From Cytospora piceicola (Eukaryota; Ascomycota; Sordariomycetes; Diaporthales; Cytosporaceae), in the NCBI GenBank assembly GCA_023375675.1, contig JALQBC010000012.1, positions 806,001 through 870,000 on the forward strand: 64,000 nucleotides of DNA, in the 5' to 3' direction. Each line of letters starts with the position of its first letter. The stretch's first letter is position 1. The notes below the pieces were generated by a model. It did no database searches and was not told the origin of the DNA. It saw only the letters and a program-made list of their open reading frames with translations. The position numbers were made by a program, and so were the translations under genes. Below are positions 32,474-43,655 of the stretch, in pieces.

Positions 32474-33989
32474 ATGGCACAAGTATTTATGGACCTCTTC
32501 ACGTCCTTCGGGAACTGCCTCAACTGCTTTCCCGGCTCTCCCACGCTGAAGATCAACAGCCGAAGTTTCAAGATTCTGAGGCTCCTCGGCGAGGTACGTC
32601 CAAGTGCTTGGATAATTCCCGTGTATACATAAAAATATATCCGTGCTGTGCTCCCTCCTCTGACTGAACTTCAACATCTACCAGGGCGGCTTCTCCTACG
32701 TCTACCTTGTCCAAGACACCTCGACCTCGGAGCTCTTCGCCCTCAAGAAGATCCGCTGCCCCTTCGGCGCCGAGTCGGTCGCGCAGGCCATGAAGGAGGT
32801 CGACGCGTACAAGCTCTTCCTCAACACCCCGGGCATCATACACAGCATCGACTACGCGATCGCCTCGGAGCGCGGCGGCGGCGAGATGTCCAAGACGGTC
32901 TACGTCCTGCTGCCCTACTACCGGCGGGGCAACCTGCAGGACCTGATCAACGCGAACCTGGTCAACCACACCAGGTTCCCCGAGAAGAGGCTCATGCAGC
33001 TGTTCCTGGGCGTCTGCTGCGCCCTGCGCGAGATGCACGTGTACACGGGGTCCGGGGCGCCGGCCGCCGGCACGGGCGGCGAGAGGATGGAGATGCGCGT
33101 CAACGGCGTGGACGAGCACGTCGCGGCGGCCAAGGGCAGGTCCAAGAGGGCGACGCAACACTCCGGCGCGGACGACGACGACGAGGTGGAGCAGCAGAGG
33201 CCGCTGATGCACGGGAACCAGGAGGGCGTGCCGGAGGGTGACGTCAAGAGCTATGCGCATAGGGATATCAAGCCTGGTAAGGGACCCGTCGCCAGTAGCA
33301 GTCCGCGATAGAAAGAGGGAAGGCTAACCGTTTCGCGCAGGCAACATCATGATAGACGACACCGGCGCGGCACCGATCCTCATGGACCTGGGCTCCATCG
33401 CCGTCTCGCCCCTGCCCATAACGTCGCGGTCCCTCGCCATCGCCACGCAGGACACGGCCGCGGAGCACAGCACGATGCCCTACCGGGCGCCGGAGCTGTT
33501 CGACGTCAAGACCGGCGCCGTGGTCGACACAAAGGTGGACATATGGTCCCTGGGGTGCACGCTGTACGCGTGCCTGGTGGGCAAGTCGCCGTTCGAGATG
33601 CGCAGCGACGAGACGGGCGGGTCGCTGAGCATCTGCGTGCTGGGCGGCGACTGGCGGTTCCCCGACGAGGGGCCGGGGGGCACGAAGAAGAAGGCGCCGG
33701 TGAGGAGGACGAACACGGGGGTGGGCCAGGGAGGCGGCGCAGCGGCGCCGGAGGAGCTGGTGATAAGTGACCCGATCAAGGAGATTGTGAGGAGTTGTCT
33801 GAAGGTTGAGCCTAGTGAGAGGCCTGATATGTGAGTACCCGCCCGTCTATGACTGAACTTGTCTGCCCAGGTGGTATGTGGTGGAACGTCTTAGGGATGC
33901 GGACGCTGACAATTTGCGACAACAGAGACGAGTTGATCGCGACGGTGGAGAACGTGGTGGAAGATTTGCCTGGAGATGACTCAACATGA
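32474..33989 (+). CDS. Serine/threonine protein kinase, Env7/STK16 (NAK) family
   Basis: Four exons, 32474-32593, 32685-33276, 33341-33830 and 33926-33989, with matching phases, give 421 residues. Cysteines at 15 and 18 (GNCLNCFPG) are likely palmitoylation sites, as in Env7 and STK16. Kinase motifs in order: glycine loop LLGEGGFSYVYLV (split by intron 1), catalytic lysine in ALKKIRCP, HRDIKPGN (split by intron 2), LMDLGS as the magnesium loop, YRAPELFDV and DIWSLGCTLYACLVG. DLG in place of DFG is usual in this family and does not imply inactivity. An insert of about 70 residues, polar and Asp-rich, sits between helix E and the HRD loop. Yeast Env7 is a vacuolar-membrane kinase that restrains vacuole fusion. 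Orthology to Env7 is inferred from the motif set. Confidence 0.9.
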
Positions 33990-34570
33990 TGAGCTCCTTC
34001 ATATTGCTGTAGCGCTTGCATTGAGTCCAGTTTGTTTTTTACTCATTCCCCCCGTATTATAAGGGTTCATGGCGTTCGTAGCGGCCTGGTAGAATTCAAA
34101 ATCTGATGATGGTGGTGTCGTCCTGTCCGTGCGGTCGCACATGGGCGAAGTCCTCATTTATCACTTAGGTGTAGATTTGAAGTAATTCAATCAAATTCGT
34201 CAAATATGAACCACAGTGAAATATTCAACATCCAGGAAAGAAAGCATGCCTATATACCTTCTTGGACCCTCGACGGATGAAATGAGACAAGACGTGGGTG
34301 TTGTGATTAGGGATTGACACATATTCCTCTCATCATCTCAGTTGGGAAACGAAACGTCATGAGATACAGCGAAAATCGGTTCAACACCGCAAACTTCACA
34401 CAATCAACTCACCGAATCCACCACAACACAAATTGTTCACCTGCTCGAGTAAGAAAGCAAACAGTAAAAGATCAGCTCTTCCAAGCCGATCAACCACATC
34501 AACGCAAGGCATTTCGTCCGCCGAGTTGCAAATACAGAAGCCGGGTGTGTACTCAGTCGTCCTCATCGCC
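33990..34570. other. Intergenic region, no gene seen
   Basis: About 0.6 kb containing the kinase 3' UTR and the promoter of the G-patch gene. AT-rich with no repeat or RNA gene noted. Confidence 0.55.
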
Positions 34571-35314
34571 ATGCGACACTTCAGCAGCAGATTCGACGCC
34601 CCAGGCCGCCAGCCCAGCCTCGACGAGGAGGACCAGGAACCACGCACGTCATTCAGGGCCCCATCAGAAAATGACGACAGTGGCAGTCCCCAGAACGCAG
34701 ATGGGGCAAAGGAAGGGGCGGGAGAGGACGGGGAGGACGAGGAGGACGACTACATGAACATGACGTTCGCCGACGCCGCCCCCGCCCAGCCCGAGACGTC
34801 GCTCCAGCGCCGCCAGCGCCTCCGCAAGGAAGGCCTGCAGCGCGGGCACGTGCCGTCCAAGGCGGAGCTGGCGGCGCAGGAGCGGTCGAGGCGCGAGGAG
34901 GGCCTCTCGCGCTCGCTCATCCCCGACGCCGCCACCGCGACGGCCGCCGCCGCGGCCGCCGCGGCCAAGAAGTCCAAGGGCCTGGCCATGATGGCCAAGA
35001 TGGGCTTCAGGCCCGGCTCCGCGCTGGGCAGCGGGGGGGAGGCGAGGAGCGAGCCGCTCAGGATCGAGGTCAAGGAGGACAGGGGCGGGATCGGGGCCGA
35101 CGCGGAGAGGAAGAGGAAGGTGCAGGAGGCGGCGGACGCGGCGGGGCTGGCCAAGAGGGCGCGGGTGGAGGAGGTGGGGGACTACAGGGAGAGGATGGCC
35201 CGGGAGAGGGAGGCCGCCAGGAGGGAGAAGCAGGTGTTTGCCGCGCAGAAGATTGCGGAGAGGATGGACGAGGAGGCGGGCGCCGCCGAGATGGGCGTGG
35301 GCGTAGCTGGCGAG

Positions 35315-35346
<32 letters not shown>

Positions 35347-35776
35347 GGAGGGGGAGAAGGGCGACAGGAGCGGGAAGATGTCGTCACGCCCGCTCAAGTC
35401 CGTCTCTGTGCTCTACCGGGGCCTCGTCCGACAGCGCGAGGAGAAGGAGCGGGACCGCAGGATGAGGTACGACCTCGAGCAGAGCAGCGGCGGGCTGTCG
35501 GCGAAGCTTCCGACCTACGACGACGACAACATGGACGACGACGACAAGATTGCGCTCGGGAGGACGGAGAAGAAGACGGTTTACGTGCAGGCGGATGACC
35601 TGGACGAGGAGGATCCGGAGCTGGATGAGTTCAACGAGCTGGATGGTGACGAGAAGTTGAAGAGGATTCTGGAGCACCTGCGGGCGAAGTACCGCTACTG
35701 CTTCTGGTGCAAATGTGCCTATCCGGATGAGGAGATGGAAGGCTGTCCGGGATTGACGGAGGAGGACCATGATTAA
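34571..35776 (+). CDS. G-patch domain protein with DUF4187, GPATCH11 homologue
   Basis: Single-exon gene; from the ATG at 34571 it encodes 401 residues. The acidic N-terminus ends in EDDYMNMTF, a typical GPATCH11 motif, followed by LQRRQRLRKEGLQRG. An alanine run precedes the G-patch at about residues 135-185 (KGLAMMAKMGFRPGSALG ... GGIG). A glycine/glutamate low-complexity linker follows, and the C-terminus is a clear DUF4187 zinc motif: YCFWCKCAYPDEEMEGCPG. The frame is open further upstream but without another ATG before an upstream stop, and the YMNM motif at residue 61 agrees with this start. G-patch proteins usually activate DEAH-box RNA helicases; GPATCH11 itself has been linked to kinetochores and splicing in animals. 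The fungal role is not known to me. Confidence 0.9.
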
Positions 35777-36264
35777 GCATGACTTTCTAGATGGTGACAG
35801 ACCGGGCCAGTAGAGGATAATGTAATGAAAGTGCCAGTACAATGCCTTAGATTATTAGCACGCAGTCACGGGGGAAACGTTGACAGTATCATCGCGAAGA
35901 AGCTGGAAATATCTTGAGTCACAGAAATGTGTTTCTCTATCTGAATGAACCTTAACTCCGCGCCCTGTGGGCTTCCTAGACTGCCCAGGCTATAGAATCA
36001 GCGCCTAATCCCATGCTAATTCCTAATACATCACTCATAGCTAACCCAGATACCCGTCCCATGTGTATGTAGTATGCTCGCGTTTGTTCGAAAGCGCCAA
36101 TATGGGTATCTGAAATCATGTAACACGCTACCGAAAATCGTTGTCCTCCCCGAGTTTATACAGCTGTGTATCCTTCGCTGTATGGTGTCCTGCCATGTTG
36201 TTACACCTCTCCCGGAAGGGGAGTCAAGGGCTATAGCCCCCTTTCATGTGTCCTGTTTTCCTTG
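35777..36264. other. Convergent 3' flank, no gene seen
   Basis: About 0.5 kb between the convergent ends of the G-patch gene and the gene at 36265-37518. No gene or repeat recognised. Confidence 0.55.
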
Positions 36265-37518
36265 TCATGTTTTGAGGATGCGCTTGGCGTTTGGTACATT
36301 GACTCCGACTTGTTCGGTGTCAATGTCATCGCTCTCGCTTCGTTTCCTCTTCAGGCTCCCCTTGCCGGTGCCGTGCAGTGCTTCCTGAGAAACCTCATCC
36401 TCGAGATACTCCTCGGTTTCATCTTCATAGTCGAGGTCGTCATCATCAACCTCGATGTCCTCCTCCTCATCGTCGTAATCCTCGTTCTCATAGTAGTACC
36501 TCGCACCCACCCTGTCGTCATCGTCACTGCCGCTCTCACTGTCACTGTCATCCATGTTCAAGGCCCCGAGAAGCGGGATGTCAATCCTTGCCATCTGGGA
36601 CTTGATCATCTGGTCCGCAACGGCAAACAACTGACTGTCCTTGTCGGGTGTGACTTCCTTCTCGACGTCGAAAGCCGCTTCCTCCTTGTCCAGCGAACCT
36701 TCATCCCTCATCCCGTTGTTAGGCGACAGGGCCGCGTCGGGAATGTCAACGACCCACTTGCGGACGACCTCGCCCTTTGGGACCCGCCTCGCGGCAGCAG
36801 CACTGTTCTTCTCGCGCAACCCGCGCCGGAAGGATCGCCTCTGCCTCTTCCTCCGCCGCCCGATCCGGTCCCGTATGTACCAAGCCACCACCAGCATGGC
36901 GGCCTGCATCGTTTCCTGACACTTTTGGCGATGAGAATTGGCCCACATCTGGCACCGCTGCTGCTGGAAGTTGAGGATGGCCTGGCATCGCTGTTGGTAA
37001 TACGCTGCCATGCGGGTGACCATTTGGATGTACTTGGGGTCGACGGCGCCAGTAGGGTCACCCTGGGAGAAGTTGTTGTGGGAGAAGTGGTCTGGTGATG
37101 GCTGTTGTGGTGGCACTTTGGTTTCCGCGCTAGATGTATCCGCAGATGGAGTGGGTGATGATGCAGCGGGTGTGCCTGGCTGTTGTGGTGGTGTTTGTTG
37201 GTGTTGTCGTTGTTGCTTTACTGCTTGTGTTGCCTCCTGCTTCTTCCTTTCTAGTAGTCGCGTCTGCTCTTGGAGATGCTTCTCCAAGAGGGAAGGCTCC
37301 TTTCTAACCGTGGGTCCCTCCATCTGCCTGGTAAAAGTCCTGAATAGCAAAGGGTTCGTAAGGCTGTTCGCGAGGCCCGAGACAGCTGCTGCTGCGGTGT
37401 TCTGATTCGGATCGTGTTTGAAGAAGTGTTGATGGTCTGGTGGAGGTGATACCGGAAGCTTGGAGGTCAAGTTCAGCATGATGGGGAGCGTCGAAGCGTC
37501 CATTATTGCTGCTGACAT
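36265..37518 (-). CDS. Unrecognised protein with an 11-residue Cys/Gln helical repeat and acidic tail
   Basis: Single open frame; from the ATG at 37518 it encodes 417 residues (a second ATG at 37503 is possible). I do not recognise the family. The N-terminal third is polar with a Gln-rich coiled-coil segment (LEKHLQEQTRLLERKKQEA). The centre has three copies of an [RK]CQ motif with Cys-to-Cys spacing of exactly 11 residues (QQRCQAILNF, QQRCQMWANS, RQKCQETM), running into AMLVVAWYIRDRI and a dense basic block (GRRRKRQRRSFRRGLREK). A conserved-looking stretch around VVRKWVVDIPDAAL follows, then a very acidic region and a basic ending SLKRKRSES that may be a nuclear signal. The codon pattern and clean 1.3-kb frame argue for a real gene; it may be nuclear. 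Function unknown. Confidence 0.7.
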   Translation of the reverse strand: MSAAIMDASTLPIMLNLTSKLPVSPPPDHQHFFKHDPNQNTAAAAVSGLANSLTNPLLFRTFTRQMEGPTVRKEPSLLEKHLQEQTRLLERKKQEATQAVKQQRQHQQTPPQQPGTPAASSPTPSADTSSAETKVPPQQPSPDHFSHNNFSQGDPTGAVDPKYIQMVTRMAAYYQQRCQAILNFQQQRCQMWANSHRQKCQETMQAAMLVVAWYIRDRIGRRRKRQRRSFRRGLREKNSAAAARRVPKGEVVRKWVVDIPDAALSPNNGMRDEGSLDKEEAAFDVEKEVTPDKDSQLFAVADQMIKSQMARIDIPLLGALNMDDSDSESGSDDDDRVGARYYYENEDYDDEEEDIEVDDDDLDYEDETEEYLEDEVSQEALHGTGKGSLKRKRSESDDIDTEQVGVNVPNAKRILKT

Positions 37519-39245
37519 GTGTGGTATAACTGGGATGACGGAATAGGAGAAAGTCGGATTTTGAAGTGGCGTGACAATCAGCGTTTCTCGGGCCACTGCG
37601 CCGGTAAACTTTGGCGGTTATGGTTTCGGTAGGCGACTCCCTACGGTGGCAATTTATTTGTAGTGGAAGAAGATGAAATGTCTTGGTGAATCGCGTCAAG
37701 ACGAGAGATATGAGAGTTCAAGTAGATAGATATTGAGAGACAAGGGAGAAGGAAGGGGAGAGAGAGAGAGAAGTATCCTTCGCTAATGGCGAGGATAGGC
37801 GTGTGTCAGGTTAAATACAACAAGAACTGAACAGATGAACATCAGATACACTCGCATCCTCAGCCTGACATGGACAGTAGCGAAACGAAGACACAAGGCC
37901 AACAGGGGTTGGGTTGGCATGTAATCCTTCGAAAGTCTGCAGATGTCAGTGATCGGTTTGGCCCATAATGGGCAGGTTTCCAATCTAGAAACCATAAGAT
38001 GGGGACAAACCGATCGGGATGAACCTGGAAGATCGTTGGAAAGAGGATGGCAGATGGGCCACAGGGCTAGCAGCAGACAGTTGGCTCTGGGGGAGAAAAT
38101 GCTAAAACAGCTGGCATCCCCGCCTGGCAACGAAAGAGGGATGCTCAAAGACGGGGATGAGTCTTTCGACTATGTCGTGGGTGTAAGAGCAGGCCTAAGC
38201 AAAGAGCGGGTTTAGCTGATAAATATCGAACGAGACGTGGTGAAACAAATGCGGGCATCGGTCGATACCGCCTCCTGCAGCTGTCCAAGCGTCTGGGCGT
38301 GTTGCTAGGAACAGCCTGAAAACATGGTCAGCCTGGTCAGCCCGGGGCCCTCGAATGGACTGATTTGTGATTTGTGATCTGTGGATTCCAACCTGTATGC
38401 GCACCCGCCCGGATGAATTTCTTGGGGTTATGATCTGGGGAAGTCTGCCCGACCTGCCTATTCTGCCTGTCCTGCCCGTTCTGCCCGTTCTCCCCGTTCT
38501 GTCCGTTCTGTCCGTTCTGTCCGTTCTGCCCCCTCTGGACTTCCAAGATTTGCTTATTCCTGTCTAGGAACCGGGAACCCGGAACTCTGATCGGAAAACT
38601 GGGAGATGAATGGGTCGATAAACACTCTCGCTAGGTCGCTGTCGACAACGTGGTGTGGTCACACAAACATTATTCCCGGCAACATGGCGTCAAACTTTCT
38701 TTTCTTCGTCCTTGTCATTGTGGCTGCTGTTATCACCCGGCAAGTGAAATTGAACGCCAGATGGCAAATGCTAGATGCTGCGCAGTCCGTAGCACAAGCT
38801 GTCGGCCCATGCTGCTCCTGCTCCTGCTTCCAGCTCCGATGTATGTTTGTGTGTGTGTGTGCAACACTTTAAGTCTCCAGCATGGAAGGTATCGTATCGA
38901 CAGCAAGAAGGACCATCGTAGTCTTTTTTCTACGCCTTCTTTTTTTTTCCTCCCTTTTTTTTATTCATAAAAATAAAAATAAATATAAACATGTTTCACA
39001 ATATGTGTTGGTTCTCTACGGTGTATTGTATACATCAACCACATGCATCTCTATCTGCAGACACCCAGCTGCTGCTACACAATGTAATACATGCCTGAGA
39101 ATCTTGCTCCAGCTTTGCTTACTGCAGTATCCAGGGCTGCTTGAAACAATGAAGTCTTGCGTATACATACTAGAGACAAATATGTGCAAAAATGAAGCAA
39201 AAGAAGAGGCTATTGCCCTAATACTGCTCGTGTCAGGACTCATGT
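37519..39245. other. Intergenic region with 9-bp minisatellite
   Basis: About 1.7 kb upstream of the unrecognised gene and downstream of the tRNA. It contains a (GA)n run at 37759-37772 and the 9-bp minisatellite at about 38446-38531. Frames around 38606-38970 have no coding character; the 38940-38990 stretch is a T- and A-rich tract. Confidence 0.55.
38446..38531. repeat. 9-bp minisatellite (CTGYCCGTT unit)
   Basis: About nine copies of a 9-bp unit, CTGTCCGTT or close variants (CTGCCCGTT, CTCCCCGTT, CTGCCTATT), lie in a row. The centre is nearly perfect and the edges decay. The unit length is divisible by three, so the minus strand reads as a Gln-Asn-Gly repeat, but no gene model supports translation. 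Confidence 0.85.
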
Positions 39246-39317
39246 TGCCCATCATAGGAATCGAACCTATCACCTCGTCATTACTAGTGACGCGCTCTAC
39301 CGATGAGCTAGACGGGC
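39246..39317 (-). tRNA. tRNA-Thr (anticodon AGT)
   Basis: The minus strand folds as a complete 72-nt tRNA without intron. The acceptor stem GCCCGTC pairs with GATGGGC (one G-T pair) and is followed by discriminator A. The D arm is GCTC/GAGC with a 7-nt loop (ATCGGTA). The anticodon stem CGTCA/TGACG holds the loop CTAGTAA, anticodon AGT. The variable loop is AGGTG, and the T arm is ATAGG/CCTAT with loop TTCGATT, giving the B box GGTTCGATTCC. A run of four T lies about 44 nt beyond the 3' end on the minus strand (39199-39202). AGT would be modified to IGT and read ACU, ACC and ACA codons. Confidence 0.93.
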
Positions 39318-39744
39318 TGCTGGATTGTTGAAATGTGGAGTGTGCATTGGTATTATATCTTGTGGTCGTGATCGCAACGGGCCCGAGTGGGACGTTGACT
39401 CGAACGGCATCCTGCTCGGCCGGAGACCCGGGGACTCCGGAAACCCGGGAAACACCTAACCCTACAAACAAGCAGGCAAGACAGATCCTGCCAACCCTGC
39501 CAGCCCTGACAGCCCTGATAGCGTCCCGGGTCCTTCCACCGGACCCCTCGAAATAGAGCCTGCTCCGTGAGCTGACTTTTTCGCACATCCCACATCCCAC
39601 ACACCACCACCACACTCATTTACTGTTTTGTAAATTCATACATCGGTCTTGTTTTCCGTAACAGTTTGGGTCAGCAGTAGTAGGGTGGGAGAGGTCTAGC
39701 AGAAGTGTACGACACCTTCACTCTCGACAACAGCCTCTATCTTG
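39318..39744. other. Short intergenic region before MSH1
   Basis: About 430 bp between the tRNA 5' end and the MSH1 start; it should hold the MSH1 promoter. GC-rich with several CCGG/CCCGGG palindromic hexamers. Nothing else recognised. Confidence 0.5.
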
Positions 39745-42700
39745 ATGCTACCCTCACGCCTGGGACCAGCCGCTCGCTCTTCACGAGTCGTCAACAGCAA
39801 CCGGCTCCATCCAGCTCGTCAGCCATGGTACACTAGGGTACTTCCGGGACCCAGCAGCATACGATGGGTCTCGATCCGTCGCCACTATGGCTCCTCCTCC
39901 TTCGCCCTCACGCGGGGTGTACCAACACCAGTTCCCGCTAACCCTCCTGGTCTTCTTCTTCCCCAGACCCCTGGCCAAGTCCGGGGTAAGAAGACCAAGA
40001 CGGTCGTCAGCCTCGATGACCTTCCACAGGGAGTAATCCGTGCGGGTCCTCTTCCGCCCCGCGTGGAGGAGGAACCCCCACCTTCCCCAGCCTACCCGAC
40101 TGTGGTCCTACAGGCGCGTCGGAACATGCAAAAGTTCGACAATTGTGTCCTGTTAACACGTGTTGGCGGTTTCTATGAGCTGTACTTTGAGCATGCCGAC
40201 GAATACGGGCCCCTCCTGAACCTCAAGGTTGCTCAGAAAAAAACGGCGGCCGGGTCAGTATCAATGGTAATTTCAGCCTTGTCCCGACCCCTCGTTCTGT
40301 TTCACTCCTCTCCCGGCGTGGTGTCATACGTTTATGTTCCTCGGCTGGCGTGTTATCCTCGTTTTCTGATGCTTCTCTTTTCCCCTTCGGGCTATAGGCT
40401 GGGTTCCCATTTTTCCAACTAGACCGGTTCCTCAAGATCTTGGTCCAGGACCTGAATCGGTATGTTGCCGTCGCAGAGGAATTCCCGAACAATGCTCCAG
40501 AAAAGGCCAAGTCGGGTGGTTTGATGCATGACCGCAGGGTGGCCCGTATCATCACCCCTGGCACCCTCATCGATGAGCAGTTCATGGATCCTTATGCCAA
40601 CAACTATGTCATGGCTGTACATCTCCCCGGAGTCGAGGAGCCCGGAGTCGAGGAGCCCGTAGCCGCGGCTCCTGGTGCTCCACCTACAGGTTCCGACCTC
40701 AGTACCGTATCTCCTGATTCCCCTGCTGACGGCTCTATTCCCATTGGCTTGGCCTGGCTGGACCTGTCCACTGGTCACTTCTTTACACAGGCTACCACCT
40801 TCTCCTCTCTCGGCTCGATGCTCTCACGTGTCTGCCCGAAAGAAATCGTGTTAGATGAAGTCCTCCAGTCACGCACAGGTCACGACGTATTTTCTGTCCT
40901 CGCAGAGGAGAGACACCTCGTCACGTATGCTCGTCAAGGCGAGCTGTCGGGTATTCCCGACTGGGCACCAATGCTCGAGTCTGAATTGTCACCTCATGAT
41001 GCGGAGGCTTTCACTGATGATGAGGTCAAGGCCGGCAGTCTGCTGCTCCATTATGTCAAAGACCGGCTGCAGGGTGTCAGTATGAAACTGCAGCCCCCGC
41101 TCCGTCACGAGACTATGCAGGTGATGAACATTGACAAGAACGGCATGCGGTCCCTCGAGATCAAGCAGACCATACGGGACGGTGCATTCCGGGGGAGTTT
41201 GCTTCACGCCATCAGGCGGACGGTGACCAAAAGCGGTGCCAGGCTTCTCAACGAATGGCTGAGCGCTCCCTCGGCGTCGCTAGAGGTTATAAAACCCCGC
41301 CAGGACCTCGTAGCTTGCTTCATCGCCGATGAGGACCTCCGAGAAAGTATCACTTTATTATTACGAAGAAGCCATGACTCCCAGAGGCTTGTACAGAAGT
41401 TTGCGCTCGGCCGGGGAGATGCCGATGATCTCCTTGACCTCGCGAGCACAATTAAAGCTACGGAGGACATTGTCACTATGCTCATGGCAGCTATTCCTAC
41501 TGATAGTGTTGAATCGACCGCAGAGAAAGATTGCCTCAAGGCCATGACGGAGCGCATCAACCTCGACAGCCCTCTCAAGCTCGCACGACGGATCCGCGAG
41601 GCCATAGACGAGGAAGGTATAGTCCAACAGCACCAGATCGACGACAGCGAGGCCGGCAATATGATCGCCCTGGCCCAGGAGATCGTCGATTCGGAGGGCT
41701 CCGCCGAGGACTCATCGCTCCTCCCCAAGTCCGCCAAGAAGCGCAAGCCCCCCTCCATCCGCGAGTACTACGGCGAGGACAACGAGGTCTGGGTCATGAA
41801 GCCCGACGCGAGCGCGTACCTGGCAGGCCACCACGCCGAGCTCGACAACCTCCTCGGCGAGAAGGACGACCTCACCGACGCCCTCCGCCAGCGCCTCGGC
41901 GCGCCTTCCCTCACCCTCAAGTGGACCCCGGGCCTCGGCCACATATGCCACATCAGGGGCAAGAAGGACCTCAAGGCCGCCAGCGCCAGCATCCCCGAGC
42001 ACGTCCCCGGGGCCCCCACGGGCCGGCAGACGCAGACGTCCCGCTCCTTCCACCTGCCCGAGTGGACCGAGCTGGGCCGCCGCCTCGACCAGGCGCGCTT
42101 CCAGATCCGCGCCGAGGAGCAGCGCGTCTTCCAGGGGCTCAGGCAGCAGACGGTCCTCAACATCGTCAAGCTGCGGCGCAACGCGGGCGTGCTCGACGAG
42201 CTCGACATCGCCACCTCCTTCGCCCGCCTGGCCGTCGAGCAGAACCTCGCCAGGCCCGTCGTCAACGGCGGCACGGCCCACGTCGTCGTCGGCGGCCGGC
42301 ACCCCACCGTCGAGGGCGGGCTGCGGGAGGCCGGCCGCACCTTCACGTCCAACGACTGCTTCGTCGGCGCCGGCCAGCCCGGGCCCTCGTCCCCCTCGTC
42401 GGCGGCGACGCCGGCGGCGCACGGCAGGGTCTGGCTCATCACGGGGCCCAACATGGCGGGCAAGTCGACCTTCCTCCGCCAGAACGCCCTCATCACCATC
42501 CTCGCCCAGATAGGCTGCTACGTGCCGGCCTCGTACGCCGAGATCGGCATCGTGGACGCCGTCTTCAGCCGCGTCGGCTCCGCCGACAACCTCTACCAGG
42601 ACCAGAGCACGTTCATGGTGGAGATGCTGGAGACGGCCACCATCCTCCGCCAGGCGACGCCCCGTTCCTTCGTCATCATGGACGAGATCGGCCGCGGCAC

Positions 42701-43058
42701 GACGCCCGAGGACGGCTGCGCCGTGGCGTTCGCGTGCCTGCACCACCTGGTGCACGTCAACAGGTGCAGGATGCTGTTCGCGACGCACTTCCACGGCGTC
42801 GCGGACCTGGTGGCACGGCACGGGATGAGGCTCGAGGACGGGGGCGAGGCGGGTACGGTGGAGATGTACTGCACAGACGTCGCGGAGGACGAGGCGGGCG
42901 GGTTTGCCTACGTGCACAGACTACGCAAGGGGATCAACCAGCAGAGCCATGCTCTCAAGGTTGCGAAGTTGGCGGGCTTGCCTGAACCGGCTTTACGGAC
43001 GGCAAGGGATGTGTTGGCTATGCAACAGGGGAGGGAGGTACTACAAGGCACGGCATGA
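39745..43058 (+). CDS. MSH1: Mitochondrial DNA mismatch-repair protein MutS homologue (Msh1)
   Basis: Two exons, 39745-40266 and 40398-43058, with a 131-nt intron (GTAATT..TATAG, phase 0), give 1060 residues. The N-terminus is basic and Ser/Pro-rich, consistent with mitochondrial import. The mismatch-binding motif appears as GGFYELYFEHADEYG, the Msh1 version of the MutS Phe-x-Glu site. Splicing restores the connector sequence MAGFPFFQLDRFLK. The ATPase shows Walker A GPNMAGKSTFLRQ, the STFMVEMLE signature loop, Walker B DEIGRGTTP and the ATHFHGVADL switch. Msh1 keeps the mitochondrial genome stable by mismatch recognition and by limiting recombination between repeats. A 15-bp tandem duplication (GVEEP twice) lies near 40628-40660 in a non-conserved loop. 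The start is the first ATG; no other is available before the conserved region. Confidence 0.95.
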
Positions 43059-43655
43059 TAATAATGAGACATGTACGAGGGCTCAGGCTACAGGATGGGC
43101 CGTAGGGGCATGTGCATACGGCCCAGGTGGGAGTGGCGTTGGTGAAAACATCTGGACATCTTGAAGCGAGTTAGCAAAGATACCCCACTGTGTGAAATGC
43201 AACGATATTGTACAATATGCGTAAATGGGGGATGTGTCTCATAGAGTGTTGATAGGTTCTCATCAATATTGATCAGGGTTAAAAAGCTCTTGTAGTTTTT
43301 CTTGAATCATCGACACAAGGTGCTGGTAGGGGAAGATTGTGAAGGTAAAAGAAGGAAAAAAAGGCTTACCATTTCAGTATTTGGTTCCGAACCAGGCGCA
43401 GCGCAATGCCTGTCACGGTTGCAAATAGAGATCCCCAAAATTGGAAGGAAGTAAGTGATTCGTAGTTGTGGAACTACCTCAGAGGGGTATTAATCCCCAA
43501 AGAAAACTCCCATGCGACGAACCATATAAAACCCGTTTTCATAAAGTTTTTTTCCGCGAACTGACCGATGCTGGTACCGTTTCCATCATTAAGAGGTCGA
43601 GCTTTCATCCATCGTTCGTTTCGTCAACAAGTCGTGATGCCCTTTTGAGAGGCAT
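43059..43655. other. Convergent 3' flank, no gene seen
   Basis: About 0.6 kb between the convergent ends of MSH1 and the P0 gene. AT-richer than its surroundings; no repeat or RNA gene identified. Confidence 0.55.

Noticed and set aside
32568..33260. 230-codon minus-strand frame over the kinase gene
   Set aside because: Antisense shadow of the GC-rich kinase exon; the plus strand carries all kinase motifs.
33380..33400. DLG in place of DFG in the kinase, suggesting a pseudokinase
   Set aside because: DLG is the normal form in the STK16/Env7 family, and the Lys, HRD and other catalytic residues are present.
38606..38869. 88-codon plus-strand frame with a hydrophobic stretch and Cys-rich end
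   Set aside because: Overlaps simple-sequence DNA next to a T/A tract; no supporting signal peptide context or conserved Cys spacing.
39455..39464. Telomere-like CCTAACCCTA
   Set aside because: Only about one and a half units; no array, so not an interstitial telomere.
41531..42985. 484-codon plus-strand frame, extremely rich in Arg, Pro and Gly
   Set aside because: It overlaps the MSH1 ATPase region in another frame; the length follows from high GC at third positions.
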